Origin: an uncultured Lachnospiraceae bacterium
Lineage (GTDB): Bacteria > Bacillota > Clostridia > Lachnospirales > Lachnospiraceae
Assembly (NCBI GenBank): GCA_946549155.1
Contig: CAMNQN010000016.1
Coordinates: forward strand, 1 to 23,628
Direction of reading: 5' to 3'
Length of the DNA stretch: 23,628 nucleotides
Within the stretch, counting starts at the first letter, position 1. Each line of letters opens with the position of its first letter. Below are positions 1 to 8,323 of the stretch, in pieces. Under the pieces are notes generated by a model. It made no database searches. It saw only the letters and a list, made by a program, of their open reading frames with translations, and was not told the origin of the DNA. The position numbers were made by a program, and so were the translations under genes.

Positions 1-55
1 CAGGGTCGGCTCCGCGCTTTCCCTTCCTGCGTCCTGATAATTAACCAAACACGAA
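1..55 (-). repeat. Partial copy of dispersed palindromic repeat (left window end)
   Basis: Read on the minus strand, this end contains GTTAATTA, a short spacer and GGACGCAGG, followed by a purine-rich stretch that runs off the window. The same terminal motif appears at the right window end and at both ends of the large palindrome near 9.67-9.97 kb. The left and right window copies also share TTCGTGTTT just outside the motif. Only the outer edge of the element is present here. I infer that the sequence stops because the repeat could not be assembled through. Confidence 0.65.
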
Positions 56-88
56 AAGAGCAACTGCGTCCTTCAATCAAAATCAGGA

Positions 89-117
89 TTGATTTCCCGC
101 CCCCTTTCTTTTATACT
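89..117 (+). promoter_or_regulatory. Probable sigma-A promoter of the P-loop kinase-like gene
   Basis: TTGATT at 89-94 and TATACT at 112-117 are separated by exactly 17 bases, about 60 bases ahead of the start codon at 175. An inverted repeat (TCAATC at 73-78, GATTGA at 87-92) overlaps the -35 box and could be an operator. Both are read from the sequence; activity is inferred. Confidence 0.5.
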
Positions 118-174
118 GAGAAAAGGAACGCAAACAGCGCACCTCAAAACTTTTAAAAAGAAAGGCTCTCAACC

Positions 175-807
175 ATGATGAAATTACAGCAGAAAAAAAC
201 TCTGATTATCGTAACCGGCGGCCCCGGTACGGGGAAAAGCTACGCCGCGAAACAATTAAAGGAAGAGATTGAAGACCTGGACATTCTGTCCTACGATTCC
301 GTGAAGGAAAAAGAATGGGACCGATTCGGTTTTGACAACGCCGCTCAGAAAAAACGGCTGAATCAGTTCTGTCTGGAAGAATTTTATCTGACCCTGCAGA
401 AGATGATGTGGGAGGGCAGGACGATTCTGATTGAATATCCCTTCAATCACCGCCACAAAGACGCGCTGGCCGCTCTGATCGATCAGTACCAGTACCAGGC
501 CATCACCGTCTATCTGTATGGAGACTGGCAGGTTATCTACAAACGGGGGCTGAACCGGGACAAGCAGGATAACCGGCACCCCGGCCATCTGACCAACACC
601 TACCACATTGAGCAGGCCGTATCACCGGAGGACATCATCCCTGACGCCGTCCTGACCTACGAACAGTTCCGGTCCGATATCGACCGCAAAATCTACGATA
701 TCCGCCTGGGCGCCACCATCCCCGTGGACGTAACCGATTTCAGGAAAGTAAACTTTCAGGAACTATTTGCCAAAATCCACGAAATCGACACCCAAAAAAG
801 GCCATAA
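175..807 (+). CDS. P-loop kinase-like NTPase (AAA/zeta-toxin-like fold)
   Basis: A 210-residue soluble protein with a clear Walker A motif near its N-terminus (GGPGTGKS, residues about 15-22) after a hydrophobic beta strand. A second strand (TILIEYPF) and an arginine/lysine-rich lid-like region (KRGLNRDKQDNRHP, from about residue 122) follow. This is the layout of small P-loop kinases that phosphorylate nucleosides, sugars or other small molecules. It resembles the 'AAA family ATPase/predicted kinase' proteins of clostridia. No helicase or DNA-binding part is visible, and the substrate is unknown. It stands alone, convergent with the Fic gene, with its own promoter at 89-117. ATG occurs at 175 and 178; either could be used, and AAAGG lies about ten bases upstream. 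The product class is fairly sure, the function is not. Confidence 0.7.
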   Translation: MMKLQQKKTLIIVTGGPGTGKSYAAKQLKEEIEDLDILSYDSVKEKEWDRFGFDNAAQKKRLNQFCLEEFYLTLQKMMWEGRTILIEYPFNHRHKDALAALIDQYQYQAITVYLYGDWQVIYKRGLNRDKQDNRHPGHLTNTYHIEQAVSPEDIIPDAVLTYEQFRSDIDRKIYDIRLGATIPVDVTDFRKVNFQELFAKIHEIDTQKRP

Positions 808-941
808 CCCCCTGCGCACTCACCATCCGCATCGCACAGTTCCAGATGAATCAAATCCTTCCCCGTCCCTTTCGTCCGGATCACCGCCGCAATCACGTCG
901 CAGGCGCTTTCTCCCCTGCGGCAGGCATAAGGTTTTAAGTT
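756..941 (-). pseudogene. Possible decayed coding remnant, unidentified
   Basis: On the minus strand a reading frame without a start codon runs from a stop near 936-944 to a stop at 756-758. Between about 930 and 800 it has a composition that looks like real protein (for example IRTKGTGKDLIHLELCDADG), with an even mix of charged and hydrophobic residues. It lies in the gap between the P-loop kinase gene and the Fic gene and overlaps the end of both. I do not recognise the family. It may be a leftover 3' fragment of an earlier gene, or chance. Confidence 0.22.
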
Positions 942-1927
942 TTAACGTATCTCTGATTTCTGCTGTTCGGCTTATCCGGAATTGTCATGCGGATCAAATT
1001 TCTCTCCATTGCCGGACACAGATAATTTCTACGGAAACCCTCCCTCGATTTCAATTCCAGCTTTTCCATCAAAGCCTTACATGTATAAGGGATATCGTAT
1101 TCCATAACCCCAAGCAATTTTGTGACATACTCGGAAAGCTGTTCCTGATCCTCCCTGATTTGAACAGAAGTATCGTCCAAAATCTTATCAATCTGCGACA
1201 GCATGAACTCGATAAAAATGGTAGATGCTCCATCCCCATGGCACCTGGCAATGGCATCATAATACTCCTCCTGAAACTTCTCAATGCGGCTCTCTATTGG
1301 AATATATGCAAATATTGATTTCCATTTTGCAAGAATCGCCGTATGCCATAATCTGGCCATCCTGCCATTCCCATCAGAGAACGGATGAATAAAGAGAAAT
1401 TCATAATGAAATACGCTGCCCAAAATCAGCGGATGAACGCTGTTACGCGCTTCCTTCATCCAAGTAAAAAGATCCTCCATCAACTGCGGCACAAGCCGCG
1501 CAGGCGGAGCCATAAAAATACACTGGTCGCCGTTAAATACGCCCTCCTCCCCCCGCCGGAAATCACCGGACTCTTCTACTACATATTTTGTCATAATCCC
1601 ATGAAACCGTTTCAAGTCTTTGATGCTGTAGGGATCAATTTCAGAAAAACGCTCATAAGCGGCATACGCATTTTTCACTTCCTGAATTTCTTTTTGCCCG
1701 CCCAGCACCGTTTTCCCATTGATCACATCTCTAACCTGCCCCAGGGAAAGGGAATTTGCCTCAATTTTCAGGGAAGAATGGATCGACCTGATGCGATTGT
1801 TTTTTCTCAGATGGGGTTTCGCCTCCAAATTATTGGTTGCAGTAATACATCCAATCTTTTCTGAAATAGAGGACACATACGACAGAATCTCATTTGTGAT
1901 TGTAAAAGGCGGTTTATAATCACCCAC
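935..1927 (-). CDS. Fic family protein, class II (N-terminal inhibitory helix)
   Basis: Fic proteins transfer AMP or another nucleotide part onto hydroxyl groups of target proteins. The complete catalytic motif HPFSDGNGRMAR is at residues 181-192, with the catalytic His first and the Arg finger last. An N-terminal segment SLKIEAN (about residues 52-58) resembles the class II inhibitory motif (S/T)xxxE(G/N), though Ala stands at the last motif position. The C-terminal 80 residues look like a winged-helix tail (FRRNYLCPAMERNLIRMTIP). The GTG at 1927 is preferred because AGGGAGGT sits six bases ahead; the longer reading from 1945 would start inside that site. The protein is about 330 residues, full length for the group. 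No antitoxin gene is adjacent, as expected for a self-inhibited class II protein. The target is unknown. Confidence 0.88.
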   Translation of the reverse strand: MGDYKPPFTITNEILSYVSSISEKIGCITATNNLEAKPHLRKNNRIRSIHSSLKIEANSLSLGQVRDVINGKTVLGGQKEIQEVKNAYAAYERFSEIDPYSIKDLKRFHGIMTKYVVEESGDFRRGEEGVFNGDQCIFMAPPARLVPQLMEDLFTWMKEARNSVHPLILGSVFHYEFLFIHPFSDGNGRMARLWHTAILAKWKSIFAYIPIESRIEKFQEEYYDAIARCHGDGASTIFIEFMLSQIDKILDDTSVQIREDQEQLSEYVTKLLGVMEYDIPYTCKALMEKLELKSREGFRRNYLCPAMERNLIRMTIPDKPNSRNQRYVKT

Positions 1928-1948
1928 GAAAGCACCTCCCTGCACTTA

Positions 1949-1972
1949 CCTATTATCTTGCCTATTATCTTG
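1949..1972 (-). repeat. Tandem 12-bp direct repeat in Fic leader
   Basis: Two adjoining exact copies of CCTATTATCTTG (plus-strand reading) lie between the Fic promoter and its ribosome site, in the 5' untranslated region. They could be a regulator site or replication slippage. No partner protein is apparent. Confidence 0.6.
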
Positions 1973-1988
1973 CATATTTTCTTCCTCT

Positions 1989-2016
1989 ATTATACAGCGG
2001 GGCAGAAAAAATTCAA
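1989..2016 (-). promoter_or_regulatory. Probable sigma-A promoter of the Fic gene
   Basis: On the minus strand TTGAAT (2016-2011) and TATAAT (1994-1989) are separated by 16 bases and lie about 60 bases ahead of the GTG start at 1927. The -10 box is a perfect match. Confidence 0.55.
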
Positions 2017-2038
2017 TCCTCCATCATGACAAAAATAA

Positions 2039-2083
2039 GCCCGGGGGAGCTGTCCTGACGATTCCAGAACAGCTCCCCCGGGC
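2039..2083 (-). terminator. Rho-independent terminator of operon A
   Basis: A perfect 15-bp GC-rich stem (2039-2053 with 2069-2083) closes a 15-base loop just past the kinase stop codon. On the minus strand it is followed by TTATTTTTG, a usable U-tract. It marks the end of operon A and separates it from the Fic promoter. Confidence 0.85.
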
Positions 2084-2096
2084 ATTCCCTAAAAGC

Positions 2097-3614
2097 TTAA
2101 TTCATCTTTTTGTAAACCTTCTCCAGCGCGCAGTAGCACTCATCAAACAGCTCCCGCACCGGCTTATAGGCTTTCACTGCCTCCGGATTCGGTTCCTGCA
2201 CATCCGCAATTTCCAGGAAATTATCGATGGCGTCAAAGCTCTTGTAGATGCCTGCTCCCACGCCGCCGATCACCGCCGCTCCCATGGAGCCGGCCTCCTC
2301 CAGCACGGTGGGCACCACGATCCTTGTGTTATAGACATCCGCCATGATCTGCCGCCACACACGGCCCTTGGCTCCGCCGCCTACCACCATGATCTCGTCA
2401 ATATCCACCTGGGTTTTCAAAATGTCCAGGCAGATGGCCAGATTCATGGTCACGCCCTCCAGAACGCTTCGAAGCAGATCGGCCCGGGTGGTCTCCGCCT
2501 TCAGCCCTAAGAAAGATCCCTTGGCGTCGGGATTCCAGCGGGGCGCACGCTCTCCCAGCAGATAGGGAAGAAACAGCACGCCGTTGGAGCCCGCCGGGCT
2601 CTTCTCGATCTCCTCATTGATCAGATCGTAGGGAGATCTGCCCTGCTCCTTCGCCTGAACAGTCTCCAGCATACAGATCGTATTTTTCAGCCAGCTATAG
2701 CACCCGCCCGCCGTCTGCATGGTTCCGTTGGGCGCATACAGTCCCGGCACTACATGGGCCCAGGTCACGGACCGCATCTGCGGATCAAAGATGGGCTTCT
2801 CTGTCGTGGTGGTAATCCAGGCAGAGGTTCCCATACAGCTGTAGGTCTTTCCGGGACGGATAGAACCCGCTCCCACATTGGCAGTCACGCCGTCTCCGCC
2901 TCCCAGCACCACCGGCGTACCCACGGCCAATCCGGTGGCTTTGGATGCCTCCTCCGTCACACCGCCGGCCATAAAGGTGGAGGGCTTCACCTCCGGAAGC
3001 TTATCCCCGTCGATCCCTGCGTAGGAAATCAGCTCTTCCGACCACTGCAGCTTATTCAGGTCAAAGCAAGCCACACTGTTGGCGTCGGAATACTCCGTGT
3101 AAAACTTTCCCGTGAGACGGTAAACGATAAAATCCTTTGCGTTCAGCGTCTTATAGGTCTGCTCATAAATTTCGGGTTCATTGTCCCGCACCCACATCAG
3201 CTTCTGCACACCGTAGGAAGCGGTATTCCGATGCCCTACAATGTGATAAAAGTCCTGCTGGCTGATATGCTCCTCAATCTGAGCCACCTGCTTCTGCGCC
3301 CGCTGGTCCGCCCAGATAATAGACTTTCTCAGGGGATTTCCCTGCCGGTCCACGCAAAGACATCCCATCATCTGTCCGCTGAAGCTGACCGCTCCGATCT
3401 CCTCCGGCACGATTCCGGTGCTCTCAATCAGATTCTTACTGGTCACGCAGACTGCTTTCCACCAGTCCTCCGCATCCTGCTCTGCCCAGGTACCGTTAAA
3501 ATAATTCACGTCATAAGCAAACACCTGGCTTCCCACCAGTTTACCATCCACAGTAAACAGGCTGGCCTTATTTCCCGACGTGCCCAGATCATGGGCCAGT
3601 ATATACTTCTTCAT
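2097..3614 (-). CDS. FGGY-family carbohydrate kinase, xylulokinase-like
   Basis: FGGY kinases transfer the ATP gamma-phosphate to a sugar, polyol or ketose in the cytoplasm. The 505-residue length is normal. The phosphate-1 motif is at the N-terminus (HDLGTSGNK, residues 8-16), SGQMMG at 79-84 parallels the SGQMHG of xylulokinases, and WADQR follows at 101-105. The likely catalytic base is Asp241 in GGGDGVTANVG. The C-terminal domain has the nucleotide motif VVGGGAKGRVWRQIMADV. It is the last gene of operon A. Its ribosome site (GGAGGAG) lies in the final codons of the lactonase gene three bases away, so translation is probably coupled. D-xylulose is the nearest known substrate by motif, but FGGY specificity cannot be read reliably this way; ribulose, other ketoses or polyols remain possible. 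I therefore give no gene symbol. Confidence 0.9.
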   Translation of the reverse strand: MKKYILAHDLGTSGNKASLFTVDGKLVGSQVFAYDVNYFNGTWAEQDAEDWWKAVCVTSKNLIESTGIVPEEIGAVSFSGQMMGCLCVDRQGNPLRKSIIWADQRAQKQVAQIEEHISQQDFYHIVGHRNTASYGVQKLMWVRDNEPEIYEQTYKTLNAKDFIVYRLTGKFYTEYSDANSVACFDLNKLQWSEELISYAGIDGDKLPEVKPSTFMAGGVTEEASKATGLAVGTPVVLGGGDGVTANVGAGSIRPGKTYSCMGTSAWITTTTEKPIFDPQMRSVTWAHVVPGLYAPNGTMQTAGGCYSWLKNTICMLETVQAKEQGRSPYDLINEEIEKSPAGSNGVLFLPYLLGERAPRWNPDAKGSFLGLKAETTRADLLRSVLEGVTMNLAICLDILKTQVDIDEIMVVGGGAKGRVWRQIMADVYNTRIVVPTVLEEAGSMGAAVIGGVGAGIYKSFDAIDNFLEIADVQEPNPEAVKAYKPVRELFDECYCALEKVYKKMN

Positions 3615-3617
3615 TTT

Positions 3618-4616
3618 TTACTCCTCCACCTTCAGCATGCACAGCGTCGCCGGCATCTCGTGGGCCGTGTTCACCTTATCGTCATCCGTCACCAGGTCAA
3701 AGCAGGAGATTACGATGGTATCTCCCCATACGCAGGGCTCGCCGGGCTGATCCAGCTCGCCGTGCAGGCCGTCGGAATCCGGGCTCACTGCGATTCGGGT
3801 AATATTTCCCTTGGGATCCACCTTGCCGATGGCATTGGCGCTGAAATCGGCAATATAAATATTTCCGTTCTTATCCAAGGTCATGCCGTCCGTAGATTTT
3901 AACTGGGAAGGATTTTTCGCCCAGGGCTCATTGGACACCACATTGCCCTCCTCGTCCATGGTCAGCTTGTACAGCTCCCCGTCGCCGAAGTTACCGATGT
4001 AAAGATTTCCGTCCGGCCCGAAAATAATGCCGTCCACACCGTACTGGCACTTGGGATTGTGGGTCACAAACGTGGCCACAATATTTTCATCCTCCAGCGT
4101 ATTGGTTACGCGGATATTTTCATCATTCAGATGGAACCGGTACACACAGCTCATCAGCTTCCCGTCAGGACCGGGTACCTTATGCAGGTAGCTCTGGGTC
4201 ACATACATATAATCCCCTTTAATACGGATTCCGTTGGGATGCTCCATTCCGCAGGCCACAGTGGTCACCTTCTCGATCTCGTCACCGTTCATGCGCACCC
4301 GGATAATCCGTCCCTGGAACTGCAGATCCGCCCGATCCTCCCACCAGCACTGGTTATCCACTATGTAAAGATCGCCGTCCGGCCCGAAGGCCACGCCCAT
4401 GGCTCTTGCTTCCCCCGTCTCCGGATTCAGCGGCATATCAAACCATTTCCGGATATTCCGGTCCTTATCAATCCGGCAGATACAGCTGGGCATGGACGGG
4501 TCCGCAAAATTAGGGCAGGCCAAAATCAATTCTCCCGCCCTCTCGTCCGGCTCCAGTCCATCCGGCGTACACACGTACTCCTCCGGTAAAGTCATAAATA
4601 ATTCTGATTTCTGCAT
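3618..4616 (-). CDS. SMP-30/gluconolactonase-type beta-propeller protein
   Basis: A 332-residue protein built of repeated beta-propeller strands with the recurring pattern GPDGNLYI or DKNGNIYI. Enzymes of this family are metal-dependent lactonases that open sugar lactones. The Asp-containing metal/active-site segments typical of the family are visible as YGVDGIIFGPDGNLYIGNFG (about residues 194-213) and KSTDGMTLDKNGNIYIADF (about 240-258). There is no signal peptide, so it should act in the cytoplasm. It sits between the permease and kinase genes of operon A, with ribosome site GAGGAG. This suggests that a transported aldose, or a derivative oxidised by a neighbouring dehydrogenase, passes through a lactone. 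A non-enzymatic sugar-binding role is possible; the exact substrate is unknown. Confidence 0.82.
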   Translation of the reverse strand: MQKSELFMTLPEEYVCTPDGLEPDERAGELILACPNFADPSMPSCICRIDKDRNIRKWFDMPLNPETGEARAMGVAFGPDGDLYIVDNQCWWEDRADLQFQGRIIRVRMNGDEIEKVTTVACGMEHPNGIRIKGDYMYVTQSYLHKVPGPDGKLMSCVYRFHLNDENIRVTNTLEDENIVATFVTHNPKCQYGVDGIIFGPDGNLYIGNFGDGELYKLTMDEEGNVVSNEPWAKNPSQLKSTDGMTLDKNGNIYIADFSANAIGKVDPKGNITRIAVSPDSDGLHGELDQPGEPCVWGDTIVISCFDLVTDDDKVNTAHEMPATLCMLKVEE

Positions 4617-4662
4617 TTTTAACTCCTCTCATATTGATATAATGCTATATTGGTACAATACT

Positions 4663-4690
4663 ATATTACCAGTTTTAAACTATTTGTAAA
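4663..4690 (-). promoter_or_regulatory. Possible internal promoter before lactonase-kinase pair
   Basis: In the 86-base gap before the lactonase gene, TTTACA (4690-4685) and TAATAT (4668-4663) on the minus strand are 16 bases apart. The rest of the gap is very AT-rich and contains ATGCTATATT at 4642-4651, a 10-mer also present at 9545-9554 in the main operon A promoter. It could drive the lactonase and kinase separately from the transporter. Confidence 0.38.
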
Positions 4691-4702
4691 TACCTGACTG
4701 TC

Positions 4703-5704
4703 TTATTTTACTACCCGGCTCCTAGACGACCGGTCCGTCGTAATCGCCACCGCCAGCAAAATAATCGCGCCGTATACTACCTTCTGCCAGTACACATTTA
4801 CACCAACCATATTCATACCGTTTTTAATGATTGAAATAATGAACACACCAATAATGGTTTTTAACAGGCTTCCGGAACCGCCCGTATTGGGAGTACCCCC
4901 CGCCACCACGGCGGAAATCACCATCAGCGTAAAGGACTCGCCCACGGTGGGCGCGGAGCTCTTTGCCTTCACCAGCAGGAACATGGCTCCCAGGGCGGCA
5001 CACAGCCCGTTTACAGCAAACACGATCACCTTGTACAGGTCCACCTTAATGCCCGCGATTCTGGCTGCCCGCTCATTGCCGCCGATGGCGAAAATGCTTC
5101 TTCCGAAAGCGCGTCTGGTAATGATAAAGTGATACACCACGATCACCAGAACCGACATAATCAGTGGAAGCCCCACCGGGCCGATCTGGATTTTGTACCA
5201 GTCCGCCGTCATCTTCAGCGCCTTGGGCAGCTTCACCGGGGAGCTGGTAATCATCAGCGCCGCGGAGTCCCACACGGACATAAAAGCCAGGGAAGCGATG
5301 AAGGAGGGCACCTTCAGCTTCACATGAATCAGTCCCAGCACAATACCGCTGCAAATACCTGCCGCCATCGTTGCCAGCAATGCAATGGCAAAAATCAGGA
5401 ACGGATTCATCGCGGTATCCTTCATGCTCAGCATAATGGCCAGCATCATTACATTGGCCACAGAGCACATGGAGCCCAAGGACAGGTCGATGGAGCCCAA
5501 AATCAGAATGGGGGTCATGCCCGCCGCCATGATCATCAGCGGAGCGGAGTCGCTGAGCAGGTTTACGATATTCATGGAGTTCAGGAAGTTCGGCTCCAGA
5601 ATGGTAAATATAACGATCATCACAACAACAACCAGGATACTGTAGTTTTTCAACAGCACCTTCTTCCAGGATGTTGCTTTTGAAACAGTGTTTGTCTTTT
5701 CCAT
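4703..5704 (-). CDS. Ribose-type sugar ABC transporter permease (second permease of importer A)
   Basis: A 333-residue, strongly hydrophobic membrane protein of the RbsC/AraH/XylH class, with about eight to ten membrane segments. Family landmarks are the first loop PLMIMAAGMTPILILGSIDLS, broken here only by a membrane strand, and the cytoplasmic coupling segment GRSIFAIGGNERAARIAGI in the middle, which contacts the ATPase. A glycine-rich loop AGGTPNTGGSGSL follows near residue 270. It is thirteen bases downstream of the ATPase gene with a strong ribosome site (GGGAGG). Importer A has two different permease genes, so the channel is probably a heterodimer, as in the LsrC/LsrD and RhaP/RhaQ systems. 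Sugar specificity cannot be read from it. Confidence 0.93.
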   Translation of the reverse strand: MEKTNTVSKATSWKKVLLKNYSILVVVVMIVIFTILEPNFLNSMNIVNLLSDSAPLMIMAAGMTPILILGSIDLSLGSMCSVANVMMLAIMLSMKDTAMNPFLIFAIALLATMAAGICSGIVLGLIHVKLKVPSFIASLAFMSVWDSAALMITSSPVKLPKALKMTADWYKIQIGPVGLPLIMSVLVIVVYHFIITRRAFGRSIFAIGGNERAARIAGIKVDLYKVIVFAVNGLCAALGAMFLLVKAKSSAPTVGESFTLMVISAVVAGGTPNTGGSGSLLKTIIGVFIISIIKNGMNMVGVNVYWQKVVYGAIILLAVAITTDRSSRSRVVK

Positions 5705-5717
5705 ATGGTTATCCTCC

Positions 5718-7247
5718 CTACATCATAAGCGAAACTATGCTGACCTGGCTGGGTTTTTCCCCAGCGTCCGCCTGGAATTCACCGGTGATCAGACCGTCCT
5801 TCATAACGATAACACGGTTGCTCATGCCAATACATTCATCCAGGGTATCGCCAAGCAGGATAACCGACTTACCCTGAGCCACCACCTCACGGGTCAGTGC
5901 ATAAATCTCTTCCTTTGCGCCCACATCCACACCCCGGGTGGGATGATTCAGAATAATGATATCCGCCTGGGAAGCCAGAGCTCTCGCAAATACCACCTTC
6001 TGCTGATTCCCGCCGGAAAGGGAGATCAGCTCCGCCTCCCGCCCGCTGGTTTTGATGCGCAGTCTCTCAATCCACTCATCCGCCTGATCATTCACCTTCT
6101 TCTTCGACACCACGCCATGCTCCGATAGCAGGGTGGCGTTGGAGAGGGCCATATTGTCGGCCACAGACAGGTTCCGCACGATGCCCTCCGCGTGACGCTC
6201 CTTGGGGATCATCAGAATACCGTCATGCAGCGCGTTTGCCGGGCTGGAATAATCCACTTTCTTTCCATTTACATAAAGCTCGCCGGAGGAAGGCTTCTCG
6301 TCTCCGCAGATCACAGAACAAATCTCCTCCTTACCGGAGCCCACCACGCCGCAGATGCCGAGGATTTCCCCCTTGTGCAGCTTAATATTGCAGTGCTTGA
6401 ACACACCGGAGAGTCCCAGATCCTTCGTCTCCAGCACCACCTCTTTTCCCGCCGGCTTCTGATCCGCCAGGTGATAATACTCCGTGGTGGTCTCACGGCC
6501 CACCATAGCGGCATACAGCTTCTCCTCCGTGGCGTCCTTGATATCCATATTTCCGGCGTTTTCGCCGTCCTTATATACATAGATCCGGTCGGAAATCTCC
6601 AGCACCTCGTCCAGACGATGGGACACAAATACCACCGCATGGCCCTTGGCCGTCAGCTTCCGCACCTCCTTAAACAGGTTCTGCACCTCTTCCTCATTCA
6701 GCACGGAGGTAGGCTCGTCCAGCAGAATCAGACATTTCTGGTCATCGTGCCCGGACTTGGTCAGATTTACCACCTTCGCGATCTCCACCATCTGGCGGGT
6801 GGCAAAGTTCAGGTCAATCACCTTTTTCTTAGGATTGATATAGCCGCAGTTAACCTCCTCCAGAACCTTTTTGGATTCCTCATACATTTTCTTCCAGTTG
6901 ACGAAGCCCATCCTCATAAAATCTTTCTCATGTCCAAAGAAAAGATTCTGTCCCACGGAAAGATTCACGATCAGGGACTGCTCCTGGAATACCATGCCAA
7001 TGCCCTCTTTGTTGGCCGCCATGGGATCCGCCGGCGCAAAAGGCCTGCCGTGCATGGTCATTTCTCCTGAGGTCTGAGGCTGCACGCCGATAATAATTTT
7101 CAGCAGCGTGGACTTTCCGGCGCCATTCTCCCCGATCAATCCCACGACCTCGCCCTCATAAATATCCAGATCAACACCTTTTAAAGCCTGTGTTCCATAA
7201 AATGATTTTGTTATGTTCTTGGCGCTAAAAAGTAATTTTTTCTCCAT
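5718..7247 (-). CDS. Ribose-type sugar ABC transporter ATP-binding protein (importer A)
   Basis: A 509-residue protein with two fused nucleotide-binding domains of the RbsA/MglA/XylG class, which powers sugar uptake from the inner face of the membrane. Domain 1 has Walker A GENGAGKST (residues 39-47), Walker B LILLDEPTS and switch histidine VFVSHRLDE. Its signature motif is degenerate, as usual. Domain 2 has a variant Walker A (CGVVGSGKEE), the full signature LSGGNQQK and a Walker-B-like segment ending NHPTRG, where family members commonly have DEPTRG. That change (Asn-His in place of Asp-Glu) removes the usual catalytic carboxylates in site 2. It sits between the two permease genes, with GGAGG at a good distance from the ATG. 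Confidence 0.94.
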   Translation of the reverse strand: MEKKLLFSAKNITKSFYGTQALKGVDLDIYEGEVVGLIGENGAGKSTLLKIIIGVQPQTSGEMTMHGRPFAPADPMAANKEGIGMVFQEQSLIVNLSVGQNLFFGHEKDFMRMGFVNWKKMYEESKKVLEEVNCGYINPKKKVIDLNFATRQMVEIAKVVNLTKSGHDDQKCLILLDEPTSVLNEEEVQNLFKEVRKLTAKGHAVVFVSHRLDEVLEISDRIYVYKDGENAGNMDIKDATEEKLYAAMVGRETTTEYYHLADQKPAGKEVVLETKDLGLSGVFKHCNIKLHKGEILGICGVVGSGKEEICSVICGDEKPSSGELYVNGKKVDYSSPANALHDGILMIPKERHAEGIVRNLSVADNMALSNATLLSEHGVVSKKKVNDQADEWIERLRIKTSGREAELISLSGGNQQKVVFARALASQADIIILNHPTRGVDVGAKEEIYALTREVVAQGKSVILLGDTLDECIGMSNRVIVMKDGLITGEFQADAGEKPSQVSIVSLMM

Positions 7248-7268
7248 TTATCTTGTCCTCCAGCGCAT

Positions 7269-8288
7269 TTATTTAGAAATAACGGTTGCTCCCCGTTTTG
7301 TTGTCAGGATTACCGCCACCAGAATGATGATACCCTGGATACCGGTCTTAATGTTGGGGTTCACACCCATCATGGTAAGTCCGTTGATCAGCACCGTCAT
7401 AATCAGAGTACCCACAACGGTATTCAGCACGCCGCCCTTACCGCCGGAAAGAGAAGTACCTCCGATTACCACAGCCGCCTGCGCCGGGAACATCAAATCC
7501 TTACCGATACCTGCCTGTCCCTGTCCCAGACGGATCAGTCCCACCACGCCCGCTACGCCGAAAAGGAAGCCGGCCAGGGTAAATACCTTAATTTTCACAT
7601 GGTCCACATTGATGCCTACCGAGCGGGGAATCGTCTCATCGGTGCCCACCGCGTAAATGTAGCGTCCAAAGGGAGTATATTCCTGAATATAAATACACAG
7701 AAGCAGCATCACAAGCGCCACCCAGGTGATAAAGGGAATCCCCAGGAAGGACACCTTCGGGAGCGCTTTTAAAACAGGATCCGATACCGTAGCCGGGGTA
7801 CCGCTGTAGGAAAGGTACGCAATACCGGTACAAATATTCATAAACGCAAAAGATACCATAAAGGAAGGAATTTTCAGCTTTACATGAAAAAGGCCCACAA
7901 AAAAGCCCACCACCACACTGCACAGAATCGCAATGATGATTCCAAAAATGCCGAAGTTATTATCATTCAACGTATTCATTACCAAAACGGAAGCAATGGA
8001 ACCGGCCATACCCACTGTACCGTCAATGGACAGATCAATACCGCCCAGCATAATTACAAAGGTCAGGCCCAGGGCAACGATCAGCGGAATCGCCCACTGA
8101 TTCAGAATCGCGACCAGATTGCTGACGGACGCAAACGCGGAACCCCGCGCAATCGTAAACACAACAATAAGTGCCAGCAATACCAGCACCGGTGCCCACT
8201 TGATTATTTTTTCTCTCCGATTTTCAGCCTTGATCTTTTTGGCAAATTCTTCCTGAATCGTCAAGGCCGCCTGATTTTCTTTTGCCAT
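7269..8288 (-). CDS. Ribose-type sugar ABC transporter permease (first permease of importer A)
   Basis: A 339-residue RbsC-class membrane protein. A charged cytoplasmic N-terminus of about 30 residues leads into the first membrane segment (APVLVLLALIVVFTI). The family's loop around VALGLTFVIMLGGIDLSIDG follows, then the coupling segment GRYIYAVGTDETIPRSVGI and the glycine-rich loop IGGTSLSGGKGG. It is the first gene after the binding protein, separated by a hairpin at 8324-8353, and precedes the ATPase gene by 21 bases. It differs substantially from the second permease of the same operon, supporting a two-subunit channel. Confidence 0.94.
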   Translation of the reverse strand: MAKENQAALTIQEEFAKKIKAENRREKIIKWAPVLVLLALIVVFTIARGSAFASVSNLVAILNQWAIPLIVALGLTFVIMLGGIDLSIDGTVGMAGSIASVLVMNTLNDNNFGIFGIIIAILCSVVVGFFVGLFHVKLKIPSFMVSFAFMNICTGIAYLSYSGTPATVSDPVLKALPKVSFLGIPFITWVALVMLLLCIYIQEYTPFGRYIYAVGTDETIPRSVGINVDHVKIKVFTLAGFLFGVAGVVGLIRLGQGQAGIGKDLMFPAQAAVVIGGTSLSGGKGGVLNTVVGTLIMTVLINGLTMMGVNPNIKTGIQGIIILVAVILTTKRGATVISK

Positions 8289-8323
8289 ACTCTATCTCCA
8301 ATCATCTCATTTTTCGCCTACTA

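Noticed and set aside
767..1318. Plus-strand frame overlapping the end of the kinase-like gene and the Fic gene
   Set aside because: It is mostly antisense to the Fic catalytic domain and has biased Ser/Pro/Arg composition at the start. No family features.
2754..3902. Long plus-strand open frame opposite the kinase and lactonase genes
   Set aside because: It is antisense to two well-supported genes with intact motifs, crosses their junction, is rich in His, Arg and Gly without domain features, and has no ribosome site. It is a shadow of codon use on the other strand.
6192..7070. Plus-strand open frame opposite the importer A ATPase
   Set aside because: It is antisense to a complete ATPase gene and is a His/Leu/Gln-rich low-information sequence typical of a shadow frame.
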